Shown piece after piece: positions 5,434-16,000 of a DNA stretch of 37,990 nucleotides (position 1 is its first letter; the number at the start of each line of letters is the position of its first letter). The DNA is from a virus, in the IMG/VR virus record IMGVR_UViG_3300031576_000180, positions 1 through 37,990 of that record; one strand, 5' to 3'. A program made the position numbers and the translations under genes. The notes below the pieces were generated by a model. It was not told the origin of the DNA. It did no database searches and saw only the letters and a program-made list of their open reading frames with translations.

Positions 5434-7365
5434 ATGCCCGCCCGTAATCAGAAGCCAACCGATGCCAAGTGGGTGCTCGACCAGCACGAACATTCTTCTG
5501 GTCTATTCTCCGACTATCTGGAGAAATGCTACGAGGTCGAGAAGGTCTTCAAGGCCGAGTGGAACATTCCGAAGGACAAGGCGGACAAGGATTACATTTC
5601 CTCCCCGGATGTGATCAAGCCAGCCAGGCCTCGTGCTGTCGTAGACAAGTTCCTCACCATGCTGGCTGTCCGCTCCTCAATCTCGATGCGGGTCATGCCC
5701 AAGAAGGTAGGCGAGGAAGAGGAACGCAAGTGCAGTCTCATCGAGAACTGGCTACAGGGCTACCAGTGGCAATATCAGCTTGAGACGAAGAAAAGGGTCT
5801 GGAGGGATTTCGTCTACTGGTCAATCCTGCGCGGCAGGGGGTGCATCGAGACCCGCTACGACCCGTCCTATCTCAACACTGACTATCTCCCCATCCGTAC
5901 TCTCGTCCCTGACCCGATGACCGTCTTTCCAGTCTGGGGCGAGAACGGCATTGGCTGGTACACCAAGCAATACTCACGCTACAAGTGGGACATCCTCTCT
6001 GAGTTGAGTGAGAAAGAGGCTAACCTGCCTGATCTGTCAGACGTGGACGACAATGATATGGTGAAGGTGGTGGAGTATTGGAATAAGGAATGGTGTGCGC
6101 TTCTGGTCAACGAGAAGCTGGTGTGGAACAAAGAGCATAACTACGGTTTCGTCCCGCTCTCTGAGGCGCATATCCGGGCTACGCCGCTTGAGTCCGCCGA
6201 CTGGTCTGCTCAGTCCGTCCTCTACCCCATCCTTAACACCCTCAAGAATCAGTTCGCATTGGTTTCCAAGATGGCGACTGCCGTGGACGTTGGCTTCTGG
6301 CCGAAGGTGCTGTACCAGTCCGTATCCGGTCTGCACATGATTGACACCTCAAGCACTCCGCCCGGACTGGTGGATTCTGCCGCCGCCGATGCCAAGCTGA
6401 CAGTCATCCCCTACCAGCCGAATTATCAAGTCCTCAATGCGCTCATGGCCTGGTTGAGAGGGGACGAACAGGTAGGGGGCATCGTCGACATCGCTTGGGG
6501 TAGTGAACCGAACCAACTGGAGTCCGGATTCGCTATCTCCCAAGTCCTGGCCCAAGTCCAGGACAAGATTTGGGATGAGAAGATCGCCATTGAGATGGCC
6601 CTCGGTTGGGATGCCTCTCACAAACTGCAACTTATTGAGAAGTACGGCGATGTGGAGGGCAACAACCTGACTGTCCCCATCTCGTCAGAGGCGTATGCTG
6701 GCTACCCGAAGGCTACACGCCGTCCTACGCTGTTGGCGATCAAGTCCGCCGACGTCGAAGGCCGCCATCATGTTGAAGTTACCATCACCCCTGACATTCC
6801 ACAAGAGCGGATGGTCAAGTCGCAACTCGCCGCCGCCTACCGCACGCCGGGAGTGGACGGCCTGCCTCTGCTCGACGACATCACCATTCGGGAGCGAATC
6901 ATCGAGGACGACCACCCTGACCAGACCGCCCGCCGCATCCTCCATCAGATGTTAGCCTCTAGCTCGAAGGTCGTGCAAGAGACGCTGATGTTAGCGGCTG
7001 AGAAAGAGTGGCTGGACGAGAATAAGGAACTGGTGAAGATGGCCGCCAAGCGACAGGAAGAACTGACCAATCCCGACGACGAGGAGACGATCCCCGTCTC
7101 TCAGGTGAAGAAGTTGATTGACCTGGCGGTGAAGGATGCGCTATCGGGCGGCGCAGTGCAGGAGGCCATCGCTTTGCAAGACGCAACGGAAGCAGGCGAG
7201 ATCATGCCCCCTGTGCCTCTCCCGTCTAGCGTAGCTCCCCCTGGCGGCCCAAGCCCACAGACCATGCCCTCCCAGATGGGCATGATGCCTCAGGAAGAGG
7301 TAGGCAATCCTGATGAAATCCAGATGATGCAACAGCGGCGGATGCGCCCCCAAAACGGAAGGTGA
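5434..7365 (+). CDS. Portal protein
   Basis: 643-residue protein directly after TerL, the standard place for the portal. Visible portal-type features are an N-terminal helical region (KCYEVEKVFKAEWNIPKDKAD), a central strand-rich domain with many Trp and Tyr (LRGRGCIETRYDPSYLNTDYL), a long clip/stem region and a Gln/Met/Pro-rich C-terminal tail (MMPQEEVGNPDEIQMMQQRR). Portals form a dodecameric ring at the capsid vertex through which DNA is packaged and ejected, and in short-tailed phages they bind the adaptor. The length is at the large end, as in N4-like portals. Start ATG 5434 sits two bases after the TerL stop. Confidence 0.88.
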   Translation: MPARNQKPTDAKWVLDQHEHSSGLFSDYLEKCYEVEKVFKAEWNIPKDKADKDYISSPDVIKPARPRAVVDKFLTMLAVRSSISMRVMPKKVGEEEERKCSLIENWLQGYQWQYQLETKKRVWRDFVYWSILRGRGCIETRYDPSYLNTDYLPIRTLVPDPMTVFPVWGENGIGWYTKQYSRYKWDILSELSEKEANLPDLSDVDDNDMVKVVEYWNKEWCALLVNEKLVWNKEHNYGFVPLSEAHIRATPLESADWSAQSVLYPILNTLKNQFALVSKMATAVDVGFWPKVLYQSVSGLHMIDTSSTPPGLVDSAAADAKLTVIPYQPNYQVLNALMAWLRGDEQVGGIVDIAWGSEPNQLESGFAISQVLAQVQDKIWDEKIAIEMALGWDASHKLQLIEKYGDVEGNNLTVPISSEAYAGYPKATRRPTLLAIKSADVEGRHHVEVTITPDIPQERMVKSQLAAAYRTPGVDGLPLLDDITIRERIIEDDHPDQTARRILHQMLASSSKVVQETLMLAAEKEWLDENKELVKMAAKRQEELTNPDDEETIPVSQVKKLIDLAVKDALSGGAVQEAIALQDATEAGEIMPPVPLPSSVAPPGGPSPQTMPSQMGMMPQEEVGNPDEIQMMQQRRMRPQNGR

Positions 7366-7368
7366 ACC

Positions 7369-8286
7369 ATGCCCCAGAAAAGTAAGCCTCAAGGACAACG
7401 TCCACAGCCCAAGATGGGCGGCCCTACCGTAAGGCGCAATCAGCCTGGCCGCCCACAGCCCAGAATACAAGGCCCGTATCGCTCCTCTCCCCGGCCTAAT
7501 GCACCTCAGTCGCCATTCAATCGGCCTCCTCAGCGCCCGAACTATCCGCCTGGCCCGATGCCGCCAAACCGTCGGCCGCCTCGGCGACCCCAATGGCGGC
7601 CCGGTGGACAGCCGAATGGTGGTGGCCCGAAGGTATTCAACATGCCAGCAGCTTACCAGCACCTTCTCCGTGAGCGTTCGATGGGGGCAGGTCGTAGCGT
7701 AGGCGGCCCGGCCTTCCCTCAGCCTCCCGGTGGACAACTCCGCACTGTCCCCGGTGGTGTTCCACAGATGCCTCAGCGTCCCTCGATGGGCGCAAGCAGT
7801 GGTGCGCCGCAGATGCCGGTTGCGGGTGGTGTGCCTCGACCTCTGCCTGTTCGGCCCCAACCTGTTGCCCCTGACCAATACATGCAACAGTTCACTGATC
7901 CGCGTGACATCTACAAGGCGCAATTCGAGAACCGGGCAAGATGGGCGACCGGCTCACTTACTCCTCAAGCTCAACAATACGTGTTTTCCACACCGTTTTA
8001 CGTCGCTCCCAATCGTATCAGCAGTTACAACCCCGGCACAAACGCGATCTCATTCAACAATGCTTCGCCCTACCTCATGCAACACGAGTACAGTCACGGC
8101 TTAGGCTGGAACGCGGGACAGAACCGGTCTTTTCCATCCGGCTTTGACTCTGCCCTTCAGCAATACTATGGCGACGGACGCGATCCGGTAGAGTGGTATG
8201 CGTTCATGGCCCAATCGCCATCGTTTATTCCGTCTGAATTACGCCAGTTCTTTCCGCAGTTCAAACCGTCCGTGTACGGCCCATAG
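7369..8286 (+). CDS. Proline-rich virion protein with HExxH metallopeptidase motif (paralogue 1)
   Basis: The first 200 residues are Pro/Gln/Arg-rich and disordered-looking, with repeats of the form FNRPPQRPN. A compact C-terminal domain (about 205-305) contains QHEYSHGLGW with H239, E240 and H243, and an EWYAF segment whose E275 could be the third zinc ligand, followed by FIPSELRQFFPQF. The neighbour at 8296-9267 has the same layout, which supports a conserved zincin-like domain. The role could be cleavage of a virion or host envelope protein, or a structural zinc site. A ribosome site (AAGGTG) precedes ATG 7369. It lies between portal and the giant internal protein, so a virion location is inferred. 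Confidence 0.75.
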   Translation: MPQKSKPQGQRPQPKMGGPTVRRNQPGRPQPRIQGPYRSSPRPNAPQSPFNRPPQRPNYPPGPMPPNRRPPRRPQWRPGGQPNGGGPKVFNMPAAYQHLLRERSMGAGRSVGGPAFPQPPGGQLRTVPGGVPQMPQRPSMGASSGAPQMPVAGGVPRPLPVRPQPVAPDQYMQQFTDPRDIYKAQFENRARWATGSLTPQAQQYVFSTPFYVAPNRISSYNPGTNAISFNNASPYLMQHEYSHGLGWNAGQNRSFPSGFDSALQQYYGDGRDPVEWYAFMAQSPSFIPSELRQFFPQFKPSVYGP

Positions 8287-8344
8287 GAGATCGCCATGCC
8301 ACGTCAACCCCCACCCGGCTGGCAATTGCCGCCGTCCTTCAATC
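8280..8344 (+). repeat. 65-bp direct repeat, copy 1 (start cassette)
   Basis: These 65 bases are identical to 9261-9325. They cover the stop TAG of the preceding gene, the ribosome site GGAG, the ATG and the first 16 codons (MPRQPPPGWQLPPSFN) of the gene at 8296. Confidence 0.95.
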
Positions 8345-9267
8345 GGCCTCCTCGTGGCCCGAAGGCGTTCTATACGCCCCGACCGTATCGGCAACCTCCG
8401 CCAATGCGCCAACCGCCTCAGGGTTGGACTCCTCCACCTCCCTTCAATCTCCAGCAGGGACAGGTGCGATATCGATCTACTCCTCAATACGGATGGGCGT
8501 CAGAAGGGTGGGGCAACTTCCAAACCTCTCCGCCCGTCTCTCGCTTCGGCGCATTGCCAATTGCTGGTGGATACGGCGAATGGCTTCAGAGACGGCAGGC
8601 TGGCGTCGTTGCCCCTGGTCAGTTCGGAGTGAGTGGCGGCGCGCCCCAAGCGATACACGCCGGTGGTGTGCCTCGACGTATCCCAACTAATCCGATTGAC
8701 GCCACGAGTTCGGCTGAGGCGAGGTCTGATGCTTACAAGCGAATGCAAGAACATCGGATAGCAATGATGGCCGACCTCTCGCCTTACGGTCGCCAGATTG
8801 CTCTCCAGACACCTTTTGAAATGGGAGGACACGGCAGACGTCCGACTGAGGCGGATGCGTATTACTATCCCAACGTGAACCGGATAAGAGCCTGGTCGAC
8901 AAATCCCGGCCTCCTTCGTCACGAGTATGGACATGCTTTCGGTTGGGCGCAAGACCCTTCGGGTGTTCCGCAAGGTTTTCAGAATGCCGCAGAGAATGAT
9001 ATTGTCTGGGGCGGTTTCAATGGCCCTGCTGCACCGAATTTTCCGGGCATGTTCGGCAATCCCCAACCTCCGGGGGTTTGGGGTGGGCCAGCAGAATTTT
9101 ATGCTCATCTCAACACTGCTCCTGCATACATCCCGCCCAAATTGCGCCCGTACTTCCCGCAATTTAGCGAACAGACTTTTGCGCCTCGACCTGGTTGGGA
9201 CTGGAAGTATGTCACTTTTGAGGATGGGAGTCAGGGTTGGACTTATACTCCCATCACAAACCCATAG
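8296..9267 (+). CDS. Proline-rich virion protein with HExxH metallopeptidase motif (paralogue 2)
   Basis: 323 residues with the same plan as its upstream neighbour: a Pro-rich leader (1-80) with FNRPP and FNLQQ blocks, then a longer linker and a domain with RHEYGHAFGW (H209, E210, H213), a later AEFYAHL (E267) and YIPPKLRPYFPQF. The shared HEY(S/G)H...E(W/F)YA...(F/Y)IP..LR..FPQF order over both genes argues that the domain is functional in both, although the distance from HExxH to the Glu differs (32 and 54 residues). Ribosome site GGAG precedes ATG 8296. Probably virion-associated by context. The substrate is unknown. Confidence 0.75.
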   Translation: MPRQPPPGWQLPPSFNRPPRGPKAFYTPRPYRQPPPMRQPPQGWTPPPPFNLQQGQVRYRSTPQYGWASEGWGNFQTSPPVSRFGALPIAGGYGEWLQRRQAGVVAPGQFGVSGGAPQAIHAGGVPRRIPTNPIDATSSAEARSDAYKRMQEHRIAMMADLSPYGRQIALQTPFEMGGHGRRPTEADAYYYPNVNRIRAWSTNPGLLRHEYGHAFGWAQDPSGVPQGFQNAAENDIVWGGFNGPAAPNFPGMFGNPQPPGVWGGPAEFYAHLNTAPAYIPPKLRPYFPQFSEQTFAPRPGWDWKYVTFEDGSQGWTYTPITNP

Positions 9268-9325
9268 GAGATCGCCATGCCACGTCAACCCCCACCCGGC
9301 TGGCAATTGCCGCCGTCCTTCAATC
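9261..9325 (+). repeat. 65-bp direct repeat, copy 2 (start cassette)
   Basis: Identical to 8280-8344 in all 65 bases, again spanning stop codon, ribosome site, ATG and the first codons of the downstream gene. Perfect identity in otherwise diverged genes indicates a recent duplication or gene conversion. Confidence 0.95.
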
Positions 9326-10023
9326 TCCAGAATGCGCCTTATACGCCAGGGTGGACTCAAGGCGGGGCAGCTTCACCCCCGCCTAACTATCAGTCCTACA
9401 GCGGGGGTGCGCCGTCCCCGGCCAGCGGTGTCTACTCCGCCCCGCCCTCGTTCTATAATCCATCTTATGGCAGCTACTCAGCCTACTCTGCCGAACCAGA
9501 GCCTGCGCCGGAAAGCGAATCTGATTATTGGGATATGCCGAACCCCGGCGATTGGGCATTTCCGCCTGAGGGTGGGCCGGGGTTTCGCTGGGAGCCAACG
9601 ACGGGACAATGGCTTCCACCAAACTTTTTCTCCGATCTCAATTGGATGGACTATGACCAACCTTCATCGGGAGATGGTGAAGGGGAGCCTCCGCCCTGGT
9701 GGGGACAGACTGCTCCTGCCGTTCCCAAGCCAGTCAAGCCAAAAGCGCCCGGTTTTCTGTCTGTTCCCGGCACATCTCCCTTCCTGGAGTTCTCCGACCA
9801 GACTCTTGGCTACGGCTCGCCGGCGTTCCAACAATACCTGCCGCAGTTCCTCCAGAACGAAGGCTTCACTGGTGTCGGCAACATCGGCCAGTACGGAGAG
9901 CGAACCTACAAGCGACCCACGCCCTACAGCTTCACCGAGGAAGACTACGGCGCGGTAGCTGACCCAACGCTGAGATCGTGGTTGAGATACTTCCTCGGCG
10001 GGGGTGTTCTGCCCGGAGTGTAG
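9277..10023 (+). CDS. Proline-rich virion protein without peptidase motif (paralogue 3)
   Basis: 248 residues. The first 16 are identical to those of the gene at 8296, and NLQ at the junction matches the second block of that gene. The body is Pro/Ser/Tyr/Trp-rich. No HExxH is present. The C-terminal part has FQQYLPQFLQNEGFTGVGNIGQYG, where QYLPQF resembles the end motif of the two peptidase-like neighbours. I read it as a relative that kept the leader and the tail motif and lost or replaced the zinc domain. It stops 11 bases before the start of the giant gene. Confidence 0.7.
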   Translation: MPRQPPPGWQLPPSFNLQNAPYTPGWTQGGAASPPPNYQSYSGGAPSPASGVYSAPPSFYNPSYGSYSAYSAEPEPAPESESDYWDMPNPGDWAFPPEGGPGFRWEPTTGQWLPPNFFSDLNWMDYDQPSSGDGEGEPPPWWGQTAPAVPKPVKPKAPGFLSVPGTSPFLEFSDQTLGYGSPAFQQYLPQFLQNEGFTGVGNIGQYGERTYKRPTPYSFTEEDYGAVADPTLRSWLRYFLGGGVLPGV

Positions 10024-10034
10024 GAGTGTAGTAA

Positions 10035-13000
10035 TTGCCTGAGCGTCGCCAGCCTCCTCCCAGGTACAAGCCCAAGATCAAGCCTAAGCCATATACGCGG
10101 CAGAGGCCTCAACTACGTGGTCCACGTGTTCCTGCTCCACGTTCTCCTCTCTCTCCCGCTACCCCTGCACCCGGCTCGTCTCCCATCACGCCTCCGGGGG
10201 GGAGTGCCCCCCGCTACCCGCGTCAACGGCCACAGCCACAAGCCCCACGCCCCGGCCCTGGTCAGCCACAAGCCCCGCATCAACCCGGCCTCCCGCCCCA
10301 ACTCTCACCCTGGGCGCGGCTGGCCATGGCCAGACGTGGGCAGATTGCCCTCCCGCAAGCGCAAGGCGGCCCGTCCGAGAGATCACAGGGGCGACCGTCC
10401 CGCCCTTCGTCCTTCGACACGCTCAGGACGCTCAGGGCAGGCTTCGGCCCACCTCCGTCCATCCCCGGTGCGATCCTCCCTGCCGTTGCCCAGGCGGTCA
10501 TCCCACGCATCCCGCGGCCGCCTCAGGCCGTCGTCCAGCAACCCCCACCGCAACCACCCTACCAGTATCAACCTGAGCAACCCAACCGCATCCTGGCTGG
10601 CCTCGACCGTCTCAGCGAGATGTTTGGCAACAAGAGGGTTGCACCGGCGATTGAGGAAGCGATTGAACCGGGACTTGAGAACGTGCGTGAACTAACGGCT
10701 GAGACGTTGAACCGGATAGGGCGATGGGCGACGGAGGCTCACGAGCGAGTCTACGCCCCGAACTACGAGGAATATCTGCCGCCCGTTGCTGGTGCGACAC
10801 CCGTCGGCGCAAAACATCCTGCTGGCATTCTCAGCCAACAGCAAGGACAGGTGACGAGCATCGTAGACATTCAGCCTGACGAGAAGAAAGGCATCTTCTC
10901 CGGCACGGACTACGTAGTGGTTAGACCTGATGGGCAAGCCGAGTTTGCGCCCCGTACCCGCGTCACTCAGCCTACGGTGCTGAGACGGGCGGGCAGGCTG
11001 GCCCAAGAGGGGTTGATGGGCCTTCTGCAAGGCACGTTCGGCGTAGCGGCTGAGGCGGTGGAGCGTACTGTCATTGGGCCGATGGGGCGGCAGGCGCAGA
11101 TGCCAACCACTCCCATTGAGTTGCCCGTCAGACTTCCAACCGGACAGGGTGGAACGGTGACTTATCAGCCGCCCACTCAGGCCAATGCTCCTCTGACTCC
11201 TCTCCCCGAAGCCGCTCAATCCTTCCAGACTGAGACGCTGGAGCAGGCCGCCCTCCGCACCTTCGGCAATACACCAGAGGTAGCCGAGGCTCTGGAGACA
11301 ACAGATCGCATTGCCTTCACCGGGCCGGAAGCGAGGCTCCGGGCTGTGGCCCGCCTGCTCAACGGCGAGGATGTTGAAGATGTCCTCTATGGCAACGGCG
11401 GCTACGTCATGGACACCCTCATGGACTTGGGTTTTGCCGATGATCCACTGAGGGCAATCCAATCCGATCCGCAGACGAATTACTATTACACCCGCCGCAA
11501 GGCTGAAGGCGCTGAGGATGACGAGATTGTGCAGGAGGTGGCAACGCAAGGGCTGCCGGGTGAAGCCAATCCCTGGGCGGAGGCGCTTGGGCAAACGGTG
11601 TTTGACCCGACTAACTTCATTGGCCTTGGCCTCATGGATGAGGCAGTAGAAGCAACCCGCGTCGCCAACACGAAGAAATGGTTTAGCGGCTCGATGGAGT
11701 TGGACACTGCCATCTCACTCGCCCGCAAGGAGTACGAACCGGCGCTCAAACTCGGAAGCCGAACGCTCCCTCTCGACTGGATGCCCCACGTCCGTACTCC
11801 CTCTGCCGCCCTCGCCCGCACTGCTACCCTGGCTGCCGATGGCATGAATGCAACCACGATGGTCTTTGCCGAGAATGCGATCAAGCTCACCCCCGAAGCG
11901 CGGCAAGCCCACATCCTTACCCAGCTCCAAGCCTACGTTGACCTGGCCGCTCCTGCCCCCAGGTTGGCCGATTTCAGAGGCGCGGCAGAGGCGGCAGAGG
12001 AAATTGCCACGCAACTCCTCAAGGTAACACCTGAGCAACAGTTGGCAGAGGCTGCTGCCAAGTGGGAGAGCAAGCGTCGTTTGGCCGAGACTGTTCTCGG
12101 AGACGTTCCCGTATCCCGCAGTGGCGCGGGTCAACTCGGAAGCGCCGTCCTGCGCCAACTCGTCACCGACCCGGCGACGGGTAAGATTTCCAAGAAGCTG
12201 ACTGAAGCCATTACCAGCGGCGAGAGTACGGGCAAGGTGCTGTCCGAGGTGATGAACGGCCTCAACGATGCCACTCTGCAATTGCTTCAACCTGCCCGGC
12301 GCGGAGCGAAGACCATTGAGCAATTCGTAGAGCTAGGCGGCAAGGCCCAGGACTTCCCGATATTTGAGCGAGGTCTGGCGGGCGCGGTGGAGCGGTGGAC
12401 AGTTCACAAGGCGGCGGCTGAGGCGGGCCTCAAGTACGATGTCTCACCCGTCACCCGCGCCATTGCCGGGAGCAACTTCCTTCGCAAGCACGTTGACAAT
12501 GCGTTGTGGACAACCTTCGCCCGGATGTCTCCGGCTTACACCGTTCGCAATGCGCTCAACAACATCACCACTGCCATTGTAGACAACAAGCTGTCAATGG
12601 TGGCGGGTAAGGACATTGACGCCTTTGAACTGCTCCTCGGTTCGCCTTCTGCGGCCAACAGGGGTATCGGGCAGGGGATTCAAGTCGGCGTTGGGCAAGA
12701 GGGCTTTTGGAAGGGCGGCTTTGCCGGTGAGTTCAAAGTTGGCGGCGTCCCCATTGGCGCTCAGGCCGTCGAACGCGCCTTCTCCCGCAACATCTGGTAC
12801 ACCGGGGCCAAGCAGTTCCTCGACCGCCAGATGACGCTCGGTAAGGCCATTCCCAATCTCCCGGCTGGTGTCCGGCTCAAGATGGGCGAGGATGCCGCGA
12901 GGCAGTTCACTCAGATGGTGGCCCGCAACTACGGCAACCCGGCTGAGGCGATGGAGTGGTTAGGCAAGCGGCTCGGTGGTGAGGCTGAACTGTGGCGAGT

Positions 13001-16000
13001 GCTGGATGACGAGGACTTCAAGTTGCTCCAGCAACACGATCCAGCCCTTGCCAAGCGCCTGCAAACCCTCGCCCACAAAGCGGCTACCCCTGATGACTTC
13101 CGGCGCGGGATGTCAGGTCTGAGAGGTCAGACTGCTACCAAGCTGAACCAGATTGACGAGTCTATCCCGGCGATCATTGACCCGGACGATCCGCAGTGGG
13201 TAGGCATTGCCGAGGATGCGAAGCTGGCCGATGCCTCAGGCGTGGAAGTCCCGGTAGACGATTTCAACAAGCGAGTCAGTAAACAGCGTGAGTACGTGGA
13301 CGCGGCGCGGGGCAACGCCCTGGACGCACTCAAGAGCAAGCAGGGCGCAAGCGCCGAAGACGTATCGCGCTTTGTGGACACCGAGAAGCGAGTAAGCGGC
13401 GTTGCAGTGGACACCCGCAAGGCGCATGATGCTCTGCGCGATAAGGTGAAGCGTGATGATGCTCTCATCCACAGCACGGTGAGAAACCCGGCCCAGAGGC
13501 AGATACTCCTCGACAACCTCTGGGGTAACTACTTTGCCGAGCGGGATGAACTGTGGACAACCTTCCGCCACAATGCAACCGACGAGTGGGACAAGATGCG
13601 GGCGGCGATGACCGGGACGGAATGGCAACCCCGCGTCTACGCTGATACGCCTCGTCCCAAGACGGTCTCGCCGACTGATCCGTATACGCCTACCTCCAAC
13701 CCGACGCTCAACTCGAAGATACTTCGCGACTACGCAAGGAGCTTTGAAGAGTTCCCTATTTACACCGCGACCAAGATCGGCGCACCCAATGACAAACAAC
13801 TGCTCAACGCCCTCAACTTCAAGGACTACCGCCTGGCCGCTGGACTGGAAGAGGCCGCTCCGTTCACGGTGCAGGAGCTACGCGCTGGTCTCTCCCCCGA
13901 ACGCTTAGAGGAAGCCGAGTCGATCCTCTCCACCCGTTGGACAATCAAGCTGGCTGGTGGGCAACTGCCGCCGGCATTGTTGGAGCAACAGGCCGCCGAA
14001 GCCGCCTTCCGCGCCTCGCCCGAAGCGGCGCAGGCGCAACTGTCAGCGGTGCGGCAAGCGCAAGAGGCGGGTAATGTGCTGGTGAAAGATTTGCGCCGCC
14101 TGTTCAACCCGGACGGGACGGCGAAGGCGTGGGAGGCCAATAACCCTGGCAAGTGGCTGGAACAGGCGGAGGAGTTATTTCGTGGCACAGGTGGAGTAGA
14201 CATACCGGAAGATGCAGGGCGCGAGTTCTTTGAAGGTCTGGCGCAGAGTCAACTCCGCAACGTGGCGGCAGAGCGGACTGGGCGCGGCGTCGCTGGCCCT
14301 GCGCCCAGGATGAAGCAAGACAGACTTGGCGAAGTCCCGCCCCGACAAGGCCCGCCCATCCCACGACTAGGGGAGGAGGTAAGAGGCGTACACGGTGAAC
14401 TGCCGCTGGCCGCACAAGGGCCAGACGTGCCGCGTTTGGGGGAGGCCGTCTCAGTCCCCAAAGTTCCCACCGTTGGCAATGTTCAACTCGGCCTGCCTAA
14501 TGTCCACCTCCCCCCCAACGATCAGCACTCGCTTCTGCCCGTTCTTCAACGAGTCGAAAGCAAGGTGCTGAGCAAGTGGGGCCAGACCGCCCCCATCTCT
14601 CTCGGCCAATCCGATTGGGCGCTGATGCAGGCTTGGGCGGAGCAGGCCGGGCGGCAGGGGCAGGAAGCCCGGATCATCGCCGGGCAGGTTGGAAGTCAGG
14701 CCCGCGACTTCGCTCTCCTCAACTATGCTGACCGACGCAACATTGACCAGTGGCTCTCGGTAGTGTATCCCTATCACTACTGGTACACCCGGACCATGGG
14801 CAACTGGGCCAAACGGCTGGCGATGAACCCCGGCGCGATGGCAACCTACGGGCGTTACCGGGAGGCGCTCGACCAGATGCACGCCGCGCTCCCTGACTAC
14901 TGGAAGCAACAACTCTCTACTGAAGACCTGGGAATACCGCTTGACAACCCGCTGATGTTCAACCTCGAGCAAACAATGTCCCCACTTTACGGGCTGATGG
15001 GAGAGGACTACTCCGACGAGAAACGCAGACGAGCACAATTGGCCGGGATAGACAACGCGGGCGGCCTGGTGGAAGACCTCGGCCAGTTCGGGCCGTCGCT
15101 GTGGGCACCCATCACCTGGGCGCTGGTAGCCTCCAACGCCAGAAGCGACCCAGAAGCGGCGATGGCCTGGGGCAACAACTACCTCGGCGGCGGCTTCCGC
15201 GCTCTGCGAGGTGCTACTGCACTGGCGGGTGAGGCAGGCGTCCCCGGTATCCCCGCTGGCGGCCTCAACCTCGACCCGCAGATGATCCTCACCAATATGG
15301 CGGTTGGCAACGGGGCATCTACGCAGAACATGACGCAGTGGGAGCGCAACTCACTGGCAATGCAGTTCCAGCAACTCTACTCCTCCCCGCCTCCGCCCGG
15401 CGTCAATCCTCAGGACTGGAAGGCCCAAGTGATGCAGGCCGGGTATACCGAGTCCGGGCCGCTCTTTGACCAGATGTTGCAAAGCCTGATGGTCAAGACT
15501 TCGCCCGCCGTCCTCACCAGCTTCGGCCTCGGCCTCGGCTTCAAAGGACGCGGACAGGAGCAGGTGGAGATTGCTAACATCTGGGCTGAACTAGCCTCCA
15601 TCCGTTCTCACTACGACGATTGGTCGCCGGAGGAGATTGCACTTGCTTACAATGACCTGGAGCAGAGACACCCCGGCTACGACACGCTGGTGTTGCTCAG
15701 GGCTTCCGGCGCAGAACGTGATGACCAATGGACGTGGGAGGCAATCTCCCGCGTCGGCATTGGCTACTCAGACGCCTGGAAAGCGGCGGGCGTCTCCCAA
15801 GCCGCCTGGGATGAGTTCTACAAGCTGAAGACCACGGCCGCCATGTCTCCCGCTCTGCGCGACGAACTGCTGATGGGCGTCAACGCCGTCAACAGCATTG
15901 CCCGCGTGACAACGGTTGAGGAGGCAAGACGGCAGATTGAGGCTCGCAACACCTACAAGCAGATTGAGGCGCAGTTGCAAGGCGAGTTTGAGGCCGATAC

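Noticed and set aside
8500-9360. Minus-strand frame of 286 codons
   Set aside because: It runs across the HExxH gene and the 65-bp repeat and has no ribosome site or domain.
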